A stretch of 36,732 nucleotides of DNA from Porphyromonas somerae DSM 23386. GTDB lineage: Bacteria > Bacteroidota > Bacteroidia > Bacteroidales > Porphyromonadaceae. The stretch is taken from positions 1-36,732 of the forward strand of contig NZ_AQVC01000021.1 in NCBI RefSeq assembly GCF_000372405.1. The letters are read 5' to 3'. This document shows, one piece after another, positions 8,285-16,724 of the stretch. Position 1 is the first letter of the stretch; each line of letters opens with the position of its first letter. The notes beneath the pieces are model-generated. The model ran no database searches, was not told where the DNA came from, and saw only the letters and a list, made by a program, of their open reading frames with translations. Position numbers and translations under genes: made by a program.

Positions 8285-8423
8285 CCTTTGTAACCCATTG
8301 ATATTTAATATACTATGAAAGCGAAAACTTAGTTGCATCTCAGCGATTGCTTAGTTGCATCTCGTCAATTGCTTAGTTGCAACTCGCCGATTGCTTAGTT
8401 GCATCTCGGATTTTGCTTAGTTA
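8285..8423. repeat. 22-bp tandem array A with flanking conserved box
   Basis: Four complete units and one partial unit with an exact 22-bp period start at 8327, 8349, 8371, 8393 and 8415. The consensus is GCTTAGTTGCAWCTCGNCRATT; each unit is centred on TGCA with partial dyad symmetry (AGTTGCAWCT). A separate box, CCTTTGTAACCCATTG (8285-8300), lies 26 bp away and recurs in inverted orientation beside array B. The array fills much of the 366-bp gap between the birA stop and the DUF177 promoter. No gene is supported in the remainder of the gap. Confidence 0.85.
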
Positions 8424-8466
8424 CTATTGTTCAATCTGCCCGATTTATGAACGTGTTTCCAAGCTA

Positions 8467-9222
8467 CTATAATATGGTGCTGATCTCTTTGAAGGCAAAG
8501 TGCTCTTTGCCCCTCGTGGCTGACTCAATCTCTAGCAGCCCATTGGGGAGTACTTGTTGGATCGTGCCGAGGAACCGCTCGCCAGATGGGAGCTGGTATT
8601 CTTGCTCCTGTTGGTAGCCGTATAGGTGTTGGTGATACTGTTTTCGGAGTGCCTCTACATCGTCCGCGAGCCTTTCCATCTCGTGCTGGAGCAGTTGAGC
8701 TATCTCTCGAACCATTGAATGGTGCCACGCTTCGTAGTTTTCAGGAAAGGTAATGCCTTCGAGTGCCAAAGAAGTGGCTACTGGGTGGTAATCTCCAAAT
8801 TGAGTCTGCTTCACATTGAGCCCAATCCCCACAATAGTGTAGTTGAGTCGGTCGCCTAGCCATTCATTTTCCGTGAGAATGCCTGCGATCTTACGCCGGC
8901 CTATTAGGAGGTCATTGGGCCACTTAATGGCGATCTCGGCGGGTTGAATATAGTGCGAGAGGAGAGAGTAAAGTGCTAACGAGGTGACTCTATTGAGGTC
9001 AAAGGTGGTGACCCCATGTGGTAGCTCCGGACGTAGTAAGATAGAGCAAGAGATGTTTTTCCCTGGCTCACTCTCCCAGCTATTGCCTCGCTGCCCTCGC
9101 CCTGAAGTTTGGGTGTGGGTATCTACTATGGTGTATGCTGGTAGCTCGGGATCCTTTGTGAGTAACTCCCGGAGGTAGTTATTCGTTGATCCTATCTGCG
9201 CTAGGTGTATCAGACTTTCCAT
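8467..9222 (-). CDS. birA: Biotin--[acetyl-CoA-carboxylase] ligase
   Basis: Attaches biotin to the carrier domain of biotin-dependent carboxylases through biotinyl-AMP. Motifs, counted from the chosen ATG: GSTNNYLREL near residue 10, the biotin/ATP loop GRGQRGNSWES near 40, and KWPNDLLIGRRKIAGILTE near 95. The protein has 251 aa and lacks the N-terminal helix-turn-helix of the bifunctional repressor form, so it is the monofunctional type. The frame is open further upstream to 9342, but that part lies inside the membrane-protein gene and does not look like BirA; MESLIHLAQIGSTN at 9222 fits the family. The start lies 44 bp inside the upstream gene, which implies translational coupling at the end of the long operon. 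Confidence 0.93.
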   Translation of the reverse strand: MESLIHLAQIGSTNNYLRELLTKDPELPAYTIVDTHTQTSGRGQRGNSWESEPGKNISCSILLRPELPHGVTTFDLNRVTSLALYSLLSHYIQPAEIAIKWPNDLLIGRRKIAGILTENEWLGDRLNYTIVGIGLNVKQTQFGDYHPVATSLALEGITFPENYEAWHHSMVREIAQLLQHEMERLADDVEALRKQYHQHLYGYQQEQEYQLPSGERFLGTIQQVLPNGLLEIESATRGKEHFAFKEISTIL

Positions 9223-11698
9223 GCTTTCTCTGTCGGATGTAGTAGATAACGGTGCCGATGCCCGCCAATAGGAGGAGTAGGTTGCCAATATTAGCGACCA
9301 ACTCGGTGGTGTGCAGCGTTTTGGGATCAAAGACAAACTCAATCTGATGCTGCCCCGCAGGAACCACTAAGGCACGGAGTAAGTAGTCGGCCCTTAAGAT
9401 CTCTGCTGGTGCTCCATCGATAGTGGCGTGCCAACCGTGTGGATAGTAGATTTCGCTGAAAACGGCGAGCCCCTCTTGTGCGTTACTGCTTTGGTAGGTA
9501 ACCCTATTGGGGCTGTAGCTTGTGAGCTTTATCTGTGCAGTGCTATCGGGGATAATGGTGGTGGGCAGATGCTTTGCAAAGTCGCTTCCTACCACAGCTA
9601 CCTCCTGCAGTGATACCTTGCCGATGGTGGTAAATTCATCATCGGGGGTATCCACCTTTTGAGCCTTGGAGACAAACCAAGCATCTCCGTAGGTGTCGGG
9701 GTCAGCAATGGCCACTTCTCGGCCAAGGCTATCAGGGATAATGTAGTACTTCGTATTGAGTGCCCTAAGGATATTGAGGTCTTGGTGCACTAGGTACCCC
9801 TCAATCAGGTCTTGATACCTCTGCAGTTTCGCCGCATGGTAGCCGCCTACTGAGCGGTGATTGTAGGAGGTGGTGGCGTCATTGAAGGTATTCACCGCAA
9901 GATTGAGCACTCTGAATTGAGTGGTATCGGCAAGGATTATCTTATCGGCCTCTGTAGTATGGGATACCTTTGCTTGTACGCTTCGCTGTGGTAGGTACTT
10001 CTCATCATTGAGGTACCGCTTGTCTACACTCCAAAGGTCTACTAAGATGAGTAGGAATAGAAGGGAGAGCATCCACTCCTTATTGAGTTTCTCCTTTTGA
10101 TAAAAGTAAAGGATGCCGATGCCGAATAGTAGCACTATGATGGTACGCAGTGCATCGGCCTTGAAGATGCCTTCGCGCACCTGCTCAAGGGCACTCCGCA
10201 CAAGTGCCACCTCTTGTTGTTCTACCGTAAGGGTGCTGAAGGTCTCTGCTTCAGCACGGCTAAGGAAGCCTCCTGATAGACTTGGAGCTACCCACATCAG
10301 GAGGGCGATTCCAAGGGTGAGGGCTACCGAAATGATAGCGGCCTTTTTGTGCTCTTTGAGTAGCTGTGGCTGGGTTGTAAGCAGATATAAGGCCCAAATG
10401 GCGAAGAGGGGTAGGGTAAATTCTGCCACCACTAGTATTGATGAGGGGGTGCGGAACTTATCGTAGAGGGGAAAGTGATTGATGAATAATTCGCTCAGCC
10501 ACATCAGATTGTGCCCCCACGAGAGCATAATGGTGAGCAGGGTGACCACCACCAAGCCCCACTTCATCGGCCCCTTGGCTACGATCATCCCGAAGATGGC
10601 GAGTAGTAGCACAATGGCTCCGACGTAGACTGGCCCAGCGGTAAAGGGCTGGTCGCCCCAATATCTATTTTGCTGCGCCACGATGCCGACGAGTTGTGGG
10701 TCGCTAACACCTCCATTTTGTGCCTCCTCAATGCCGATGTATCCCGAGGCACCTCCCTTGGCATCGGGGATTAAGAAGGTAAGCATCTCATCAATGCCGT
10801 AGCTCCACTGTGTAATATAGGCGTGGTCAAGGCCCGTAGTGGTGGCCTGCTTATCAGTCGCCTGGTCCAGTACCGTAATCTCTCGCCCACCTCGCATCGT
10901 CTCTTGGCTATACTGATAGGTGTGGTAGAGACTGGTGCCATTGATTGCAATGCCCACTAATCCCGCAGCGAGTGCGGTACCAGTTGCCTTTGCGAAGTGC
11001 AACCACTCTTTTTTGCGTGCTGCCTCGATGCCCCACGCCACCACCATTGCTACCATTACGAAGGCGAAGTAGTAGCTCATCTGGATATGATTGGAGTAGA
11101 TCTGCAGGGCAGTGAAGAGCCCAGTGACGAAGAAGCCGAGGAGATACTTTCGCCGATGAAATACCAGTACCAGTCCAGCAATTGTGGGTGGAATATAGGT
11201 GAGGGCTAGGAGTTTCCAGATGTGTCCAGCATCAATTAGGATTAGGAAGTAGCTTGAGAAAGCCCACATAATGGCCCCACCAATAGAGAGCAGCCGCTTC
11301 AATCCCCAGCTACGCATGAAGATATAGAAGCCTATGAGTAGCATGAATATCAGGTAGCTATCCCCAGGTAGGAAGTTGAGGAATGGAAGGCGAAGGCGGT
11401 AGAGGTTTTGAGCCACCTTGATCCCCTCTGCCGAGGGGTAGGAGGGGGAGATTTGGTAGGTGGGCATTCCCCCAAAGAGGCTACCAGTCCAGTAAGAGCG
11501 TTCGCCAGTCTCCGCTTTGTACTCCACCACATCACGCCCAGTACCTGAGGCGGCGGCACCATCGGCCTGAAAGAGTACTCTGCCCTCGAAGGCAGCAGGG
11601 GTGAAGTAGGCAAGTGAGATGACTAAAAATAGCAGTACCACACCTATTATATAGCCCCACGGTTTGAACTTTAACTGGGATATTCCACTCTTCTTCAT
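9179..11698 (-). CDS. YfhO-family multipass membrane protein
   Basis: A large (839 aa) inner-membrane protein of the YfhO family, related to GT-C type glycosyltransferases; Gram-positive YfhO is linked to glycosylation of wall polymers. Here the substrate is unknown. The N-terminal transmembrane helix is at about 15-32, followed by a loop with the family-like GERSYWTGSLFGGMPTYQ segment (about 65-82). Many hydrophobic helices lie between about 105 and 550. A soluble C-terminal region follows (about 560-800), and a last transmembrane helix (NLLLLLAGIGTVIYYI) precedes a basic tail. It starts 3 bp after cca, and birA starts within its end. Co-transcription with uppP and ftsX fits an envelope role, but that is inference. 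Confidence 0.85.
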   Translation of the reverse strand: MKKSGISQLKFKPWGYIIGVVLLFLVISLAYFTPAAFEGRVLFQADGAAASGTGRDVVEYKAETGERSYWTGSLFGGMPTYQISPSYPSAEGIKVAQNLYRLRLPFLNFLPGDSYLIFMLLIGFYIFMRSWGLKRLLSIGGAIMWAFSSYFLILIDAGHIWKLLALTYIPPTIAGLVLVFHRRKYLLGFFVTGLFTALQIYSNHIQMSYYFAFVMVAMVVAWGIEAARKKEWLHFAKATGTALAAGLVGIAINGTSLYHTYQYSQETMRGGREITVLDQATDKQATTTGLDHAYITQWSYGIDEMLTFLIPDAKGGASGYIGIEEAQNGGVSDPQLVGIVAQQNRYWGDQPFTAGPVYVGAIVLLLAIFGMIVAKGPMKWGLVVVTLLTIMLSWGHNLMWLSELFINHFPLYDKFRTPSSILVVAEFTLPLFAIWALYLLTTQPQLLKEHKKAAIISVALTLGIALLMWVAPSLSGGFLSRAEAETFSTLTVEQQEVALVRSALEQVREGIFKADALRTIIVLLFGIGILYFYQKEKLNKEWMLSLLFLLILVDLWSVDKRYLNDEKYLPQRSVQAKVSHTTEADKIILADTTQFRVLNLAVNTFNDATTSYNHRSVGGYHAAKLQRYQDLIEGYLVHQDLNILRALNTKYYIIPDSLGREVAIADPDTYGDAWFVSKAQKVDTPDDEFTTIGKVSLQEVAVVGSDFAKHLPTTIIPDSTAQIKLTSYSPNRVTYQSSNAQEGLAVFSEIYYPHGWHATIDGAPAEILRADYLLRALVVPAGQHQIEFVFDPKTLHTTELVANIGNLLLLLAGIGTVIYYIRQRKHGKSDTPSADRINE

Positions 11699-11701
11699 AT
11701 C

Positions 11702-13171
11702 TTATGCCTCTAATCTATTGACTACTTTGAACTCTGGGAACTGCTCCTCCACGAGCTTGTACATATATTCTAGTGCCGCTTCTCTCTCATTGGGGATGAC
11801 TCCATCAAGTATGGCGTCTTTGATCTGTTCTTTGATTAAGCCCAGCTCTCTCCGTGGGGTGAGCTGGTAGATATGCATGATATCATTGCCACTGACGGGT
11901 GGTTGGAAGTTGCGAATCCGATCCTTCTCCTCTATCTCTACCAACTTCTCTCGCACCAGGGCGAAGTTCTGTAGATACTTCTGCACCTTCGCAGGGTTTT
12001 TACTGGTCAGGTCGCACTCACAGAGAGTCATTAGGTCGTCGATATCATCTCCCGCTTCAAAGAGAAGGCGACGAATAGCCGAGTCGGTCACCCCTTCATC
12101 GGCGAGCTGAGCAGGCCGCATATGCAGGCGAACGAGCTTTCGGATGTACTCCAAACGCTCTCCTAATGGAAGCTTGATGCGACGAAAGAGTCTAGGCAAC
12201 ATCTTCTGACCAACATAGTCGTGGTTGTGGAAGCTCCACCCGATGCCCGACTCAAATCGCTTGGTAACAGGCTTCCCAATATCGTGAAAGAGGGCGGCAA
12301 GGCGTAGGTAACTATTGTCGCTCACCTTCGCTACGTTATCCACCACTATGATGGTGTGTACGAAGTTGTTTTTATGCCCGATGCCCTCCTTGGTCTCGGC
12401 TCCTTTGAGTGCCGAAACTTCGGGGATATATTGATCCATCAACCCTGTCCGCTGCATCAGTCCTAGCCCTATTGAGGGCTTGGGAGAGTCAATGATCTTC
12501 ATAAATTCCGTCGTTACACGCTCTATGGAGACCACTGGCGGCTTGAGCCGCTTCGCATTTCGGCGGATGGAGTTAAAGGCTTCGTCACACACCTGAAAGT
12601 TGAGCTGACTTGCAAAACGTACTGCTCGCATCATACGGAGTGGGTCGTCCGAAAAGGTCTGGTCGGGGTCTAGCGGTGTGCGGATCACGCTATTCTGTAG
12701 GTCGGCAATTCCGCCAAAAGGATCGTGGAGGGTGCCACGCTTCTCACCATTGAGTGTAATGGAGAGGGCGTTGATAGTGAAGTCGCGTCTTGCTTCGTCC
12801 TCCTCAAAGGTTGCCTCCTCTACAATCGGCTTGCGACTATCTTGGCGGTAACTCTCTTTTCGGGCACCTACAAACTCCAAGTCCAGGCCATGCCAGTGGA
12901 TTTGTGCGGTGCCGAACGACTTGAATACCGATAGTTTGGCACCCTTGCCAAGTCGCTGAGAGAGCTCTTTGGCGAGGCGAATGCCACTGCCGAGGGTTAC
13001 GAAGTCGAGGTCTTGCTTGAGCTCTCCTTTGAGGATAAGGTCGCGCACGGCTCCTCCCACTAGTCGCACCTCTTGCCCCACCTCATCCGCCGCCGCTGCG
13101 ATGGTAGAGAGGAGTTGCTCACCAAGTTTCTCGGTAAGTTGTTGATATATGATGGATGGTTCTTTACTCAT
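11702..13171 (-). CDS. cca: tRNA nucleotidyltransferase with HD domain (CCA-adding type)
   Basis: Class II nucleotidyltransferase that adds or repairs the 3' CCA of tRNA. The head-domain motif RLVGGAVRD is at residues 36-44 and the catalytic carboxylates are in DLD (54-56) of DLDFVTLG. The RRDFTINAL segment is near 127 and DPDQTFSDDPLRMMRAVRFA near 170. A C-terminal HD phosphohydrolase domain carries ALFHDIGKP near 293. At 489 aa it matches the longer Bacteroidota form. Some relatives add only CC or only A; the sequence alone does not separate these. It lies 39 bp after the TPR gene. Confidence 0.92.
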   Translation of the reverse strand: MSKEPSIIYQQLTEKLGEQLLSTIAAAADEVGQEVRLVGGAVRDLILKGELKQDLDFVTLGSGIRLAKELSQRLGKGAKLSVFKSFGTAQIHWHGLDLEFVGARKESYRQDSRKPIVEEATFEEDEARRDFTINALSITLNGEKRGTLHDPFGGIADLQNSVIRTPLDPDQTFSDDPLRMMRAVRFASQLNFQVCDEAFNSIRRNAKRLKPPVVSIERVTTEFMKIIDSPKPSIGLGLMQRTGLMDQYIPEVSALKGAETKEGIGHKNNFVHTIIVVDNVAKVSDNSYLRLAALFHDIGKPVTKRFESGIGWSFHNHDYVGQKMLPRLFRRIKLPLGERLEYIRKLVRLHMRPAQLADEGVTDSAIRRLLFEAGDDIDDLMTLCECDLTSKNPAKVQKYLQNFALVREKLVEIEEKDRIRNFQPPVSGNDIMHIYQLTPRRELGLIKEQIKDAILDGVIPNEREAALEYMYKLVEEQFPEFKVVNRLEA

Positions 13172-13210
13172 CTTGATAACTCTTCACTTTTCAATTCAAA
13201 GGGCACTCGC

Positions 13211-15262
13211 CTACTTCATCCGCTTGATGATAGAGTAAGCCTTGAAGTAGCCCAAAGCTCCAGCCTGGCTAAGGTCATTATCCCCCAATTGCTTCTCCCC
13301 GATAGCATAGTGGCAGAGCCCTCTATTGAAGTAGGCGGAGCCTAGTGTTGGCTCTAGTTTAAGCACCTGATTGTAGTACTCAATCGCCTCGCTATAATTG
13401 CCCATGGATGCCTTGATATAGGCAATGTTGAATAGGGCCGGCACATAATTAGGGATTAGCTCAAGCACCACTTTTAGGTCGGTAAGTGCCTCCTCCGAAA
13501 TGGCTTTCTTCTTGAGGTACTCCTTAGAGAGGGTGCTATTCATACTGATTCCGAGCCTATTTTGGCTATTCCTTTCTCCGTCCTTGGCACTCTCTGCCTC
13601 GTAGGCAAGGATTCGCGAAGTGGCTCTTTGGAAATAGGGCGCTGGGTCATCGGGTATCGCCTCAATAATCTGCCCCATCGTCTGCACCACAGCATCGTGA
13701 TCCTTAATGGTAAGTTGGTCGAGAGCCAGATGCATCATTGCTTCGGCAGAGTGGGGGATGCTGAGGTCAAAACTATCCACTGCATTGATGTGCTTCTGCA
13801 ACTCCGCTTGCGATAACTGCGGTAGATGCTCCACTACCAGCACACCATACTCCTCAGTAGGTAGCCCAATGGCCGAGGAGTAGGCCGTATTGGTATTGGT
13901 CTTCAGTTGCTTATCCACCGCCACATAGTAGGAGAGTGTAAAGAGTGGCTCTGGCTCTATCAGTACCTCTCTATCCTGTATACGACCACGGATACCCTGC
14001 TCCTCGGTGTAAAGCTCATCATACGCCTTTTGCTGGCTAGCATAGACGAGCGACCTAAACTTTTGGATATTATCATCCTTCTCGCTACGTACCCGCTCCG
14101 TTTCCTCTGCCAGTGCAGCCTGCTTTGCTTGTTGTGACGTGGCCTTTTGGAGGGTACCTTTGTCATAGGTCATCTTCGAGGCAAGGTAAAGGTCCTCCCG
14201 GGCCGCCTGCGACTTCCCTTGTCCCGTTCGGGCATCTGCACGCTCTACAAGAGCTGGCAAGAAGGTAGGGTAGCGCTCAATGATTCTATCCAAATCGGCC
14301 TCTGCTACTTGGTAGTCGCCGATTTGGTTTGAGATTATGGCACGGTTGAAGAGAGCAAAGTAGTTATTCGGCTCCCGCTGCACCACCTTATTAAAGTCCT
14401 CCTGTGCCGCATTGATTTCTCCCACTTGGCTCCGCAGTAGTGCCCTATTGTAGAGTGCCAGCGTATTAGTCGGATCCAGTTCAATGGCAATAGAATAGTC
14501 CGCCATAGCCCCTTTGATATTGTATTGCTGATACCTCACAATCCCTCGATTGAGATAGAGCTCTGCCCTATCTGGCATATACTCCATCGCCCGATTGATG
14601 TACCCCTCCGCTTCGCTATAGTTCCCTCTGTCGTACGAGATACCTGCCATCGAGAGGTAAGCCCCCGAGAGGGTGGGTGAGATAGCAAGAGCCTTCTCAA
14701 ATAGATCGATTGCAGCCACTGTATCCCCTCGCTCTAACTGAAAACCACCATCTATCATATACCCCTCAGCATAATCAGGATAATAGCGATGGAGGTGATC
14801 CAAAGTCGCCCTCGTGCCGATGCTATCCTTCAATGCCATCCGAAGCAAAGCAGAGTTGTGGAGTGCCCCTTTGTGGTCGGGATTATCCTGTAGCACCACC
14901 TTGTAATCTTCCAACGCAAGGGAATCCTTGCCGAGCGTGTGCCGACTGATGGCCCTAAGGTAATACGAGCCTACTAGAAAGGGATTTCGCTCAATGGCGG
15001 CACTGCTATCCGCTTCCGCTCCTAGGTAATCATCTAGTGAATACTTAGAAAGTCCGCGATAATAGTAAGGTTCAGCGAGATATGGTGCACTCTGTATGGC
15101 CGAATTGAAGTATTGTATCGCCAGTACATAGTCCTTAAAATAGATCGCGTTCTGCCCCACAGAGATCACCCGTTGGGTATCTATCTGTGCCTGCAGAGCT
15201 AGGGTACTCCCACCTAGGAGCCCCATCACGATCAGCACCACTCTCCAAAAACCTTTCAACAT
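13211..15262 (-). CDS. Secreted tetratricopeptide-repeat protein
   Basis: A 683-aa protein with an N-terminal signal peptide (basic start, hydrophobic VVLIVMGLLGG, probable cleavage after ALQA near residue 25) and without a lipobox cysteine, so it is probably periplasmic. At least seven TPR units lie between about 30 and 370, for example AEPYYYRGLSKYSLDDYLGA, AELYLNRGIVRYQQYNIKGA and NTLALYNRALLRSQVGEINA. A middle region of about 370-530 has a charged coiled-coil stretch. Further TPR units follow at about 540-680 (VPALFNIAYIKASMGNYSEA, LGSAYFNRGLCHYAIGE). TPR proteins are scaffolds; the partner is not evident. It sits between def (2 bp) and cca in the long operon. Confidence 0.85.
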   Translation of the reverse strand: MLKGFWRVVLIVMGLLGGSTLALQAQIDTQRVISVGQNAIYFKDYVLAIQYFNSAIQSAPYLAEPYYYRGLSKYSLDDYLGAEADSSAAIERNPFLVGSYYLRAISRHTLGKDSLALEDYKVVLQDNPDHKGALHNSALLRMALKDSIGTRATLDHLHRYYPDYAEGYMIDGGFQLERGDTVAAIDLFEKALAISPTLSGAYLSMAGISYDRGNYSEAEGYINRAMEYMPDRAELYLNRGIVRYQQYNIKGAMADYSIAIELDPTNTLALYNRALLRSQVGEINAAQEDFNKVVQREPNNYFALFNRAIISNQIGDYQVAEADLDRIIERYPTFLPALVERADARTGQGKSQAAREDLYLASKMTYDKGTLQKATSQQAKQAALAEETERVRSEKDDNIQKFRSLVYASQQKAYDELYTEEQGIRGRIQDREVLIEPEPLFTLSYYVAVDKQLKTNTNTAYSSAIGLPTEEYGVLVVEHLPQLSQAELQKHINAVDSFDLSIPHSAEAMMHLALDQLTIKDHDAVVQTMGQIIEAIPDDPAPYFQRATSRILAYEAESAKDGERNSQNRLGISMNSTLSKEYLKKKAISEEALTDLKVVLELIPNYVPALFNIAYIKASMGNYSEAIEYYNQVLKLEPTLGSAYFNRGLCHYAIGEKQLGDNDLSQAGALGYFKAYSIIKRMK

Positions 15263-15264
15263 AT

Positions 15265-15819
15265 CTACTTCGTAATCACCTTGTAGTGAGCCCTTACTTG
15301 CCCACGACTCATCTTCTGTAGCTTCCGCTTAATCATCGCCTTCCGCATTGGGTTGACCCTGTCGGTAAAGAGCGTCTGCTCCAGATGGTCGTACTCATGC
15401 TGTATCACCCGAGCATTAAATCCCGAGTAACTCTCCTCGTGAGGCACCATCTGCTCATCTAGGTACTTAATCGTAATCTGCTTGGGGCGATCTACATTTT
15501 CATTCAGCCCTGGTAGACTGAGGCACCCCTCCTGCATCGTACAACTCTCCTCGCTGTACTCCGTGATAGTAGGATTGATAAACACCTTCTTAAAGCCCTT
15601 GCTATCGGGGAAGTCGTCCCCCAGAGGATCCGCATCGACCACAAAGAGACGGATCGCCTTCCCCACCTGAGGGGCTGCCAATCCCACCCCATCCGAGGCG
15701 TACATTGTCTCAAACATATTCTCAATTAGCTTCCCCAGCGACGGAAACTCCTCCTCCGTCACCTCCCTCGTCTTCTCTCGTAGCACCTCTGTGCCATAGA
15801 CATATATAGGTAGTTCCAT
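15265..15819 (-). CDS. def: Peptide deformylase
   Basis: Metalloenzyme that removes the formyl group from the N-terminal Met of nascent proteins. All three signature motifs are present: GVGLAAPQVG (44-53), EGCLSLPG (97-104, metal ligand Cys99) and QHEYDHLEQ (His141 and His145 ligands, Glu142 catalytic). The third motif has LEQTLF where many relatives have LEGVLF. The length of 184 aa is normal. Its ATG overlaps the ruvX stop (TAATG), indicating translational coupling. Confidence 0.97.
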   Translation of the reverse strand: MELPIYVYGTEVLREKTREVTEEEFPSLGKLIENMFETMYASDGVGLAAPQVGKAIRLFVVDADPLGDDFPDSKGFKKVFINPTITEYSEESCTMQEGCLSLPGLNENVDRPKQITIKYLDEQMVPHEESYSGFNARVIQHEYDHLEQTLFTDRVNPMRKAMIKRKLQKMSRGQVRAHYKVITK

Positions 15820-16256
15820 TACTTCTTCTTATACTTCTCTTGATATATTCTACTCTCCATAAATCCTTGTAAGATGATTACCGCACTCACCTCATCGGCA
15901 ATTCCCTTTTCACGGCGCTTCATCTTTCCCAGCCCCGCATCTATCATCGCCCTTTGAGCCAACACCGTAGTAAATCGCTCGTCAAACCGAACCACCTCCA
16001 CCGTTGGCAAAAGTTTACGCAGACGGTTCACCACCGGCTCAATATACTTCACGCTCTCCGAGTCAGTGCCGTCGGCCTGCTTTGGCTCCCCCACTACAAT
16101 CAGGTCGATAGGCTCCTTTTCAGCATACTCCTTGAGCCATTGAGCCACCTCGTGAGTGGGCTGAAAACCGAGCCCATTCGGCACTATCTGAAGCAAGTCA
16201 GTAGCGGCTACTCCCGTTCGCTTTCGCCCAATATCGAGTGCTACAAGGCGTCCCAT
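15819..16256 (-). CDS. ruvX: Putative Holliday junction resolvase / YqgF family nuclease
   Basis: YqgF/RuvX, a small RNase H-fold protein implicated in pre-16S rRNA maturation and, by fold, in Holliday-junction processing. Conserved carboxylates: Asp8 in LDIGRKRTG, Glu57 in VVGEPKQADG, DERFTT at 92-97, and the Asp of GIADEVSAVIIL near 122. The length of 145 aa is typical. Its start overlaps the folK 3' end by 16 bp and its stop overlaps the def start. Confidence 0.93.
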   Translation of the reverse strand: MGRLVALDIGRKRTGVAATDLLQIVPNGLGFQPTHEVAQWLKEYAEKEPIDLIVVGEPKQADGTDSESVKYIEPVVNRLRKLLPTVEVVRFDERFTTVLAQRAMIDAGLGKMKRREKGIADEVSAVIILQGFMESRIYQEKYKKK

Positions 16257-16714
16257 AGCAGCTGCTGTATTGTCTTTCCCGTCACCGGGTCCACCACGTT
16301 GGGCGCTATCTCCGCCAGCGGTTTGAGTACAAACAGACGCTCCCTAAACCTAGGGTGCGGGATCGTGAGTCCCTCCTGCTCCACCACTTCGTCACCGTAG
16401 AGGATAAGGTCGAGGTCAATACTCCGATCCTTGTAGATGCCCGAGTGGCTCTTCTCGCTCCGTCCTAGCTCCCGCTCTATCTCTTGCGTCACCTCTAGCA
16501 GTTGGCTTGGTGAAAAAGCGGTCACCCCCTCCACCACTTGATTGAGGAATAGATGCTCCGACTCAAAGCCCTCCGGCTCCGTCTCCAGCACCTGCGACTC
16601 CGCCACCACCTCCACACCCCTCATAGAGAGCTGCTGGATAGCTTGCTTTAGCGAGGCACCTCGATCTCCGATATTCGAGCCAAGAGCAATAAAAACCGTC
16701 TGCTTCACACCCAT
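16241..16714 (-). CDS. folK: HPPK: 6-hydroxymethyl-7,8-dihydropterin pyrophosphokinase
   Basis: Transfers pyrophosphate from ATP to 6-hydroxymethyl-dihydropterin in folate synthesis. Visible motifs: ALGSNIGDRG at the N-terminus, LETEPEGF near 45, FLNQVVEG, LEVTQEIERELGR near 80-95, and the signature KDRSIDLDLILYGDEV near 100-115, followed by IPHPRFRERLFVLKPLAEIAP. The full length (157 aa) is normal. It lies 10 bp after queA in the operon. Confidence 0.95.
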   Translation of the reverse strand: MGVKQTVFIALGSNIGDRGASLKQAIQQLSMRGVEVVAESQVLETEPEGFESEHLFLNQVVEGVTAFSPSQLLEVTQEIERELGRSEKSHSGIYKDRSIDLDLILYGDEVVEQEGLTIPHPRFRERLFVLKPLAEIAPNVVDPVTGKTIQQLLWDAL

Positions 16715-16724
16715 TCTCTTATCC

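Noticed and set aside
8327-8423. Tandem repeats that could suggest a CRISPR array
   Set aside because: The units are contiguous with a 22-bp period and have no unique spacers of 30 bp or so; no cas gene is present.
9223-9342. N-terminal extension of the biotin ligase frame
   Set aside because: These 40 codons lie within the YfhO-like gene in another frame and do not resemble BirA; the ATG at 9222 fits the family.
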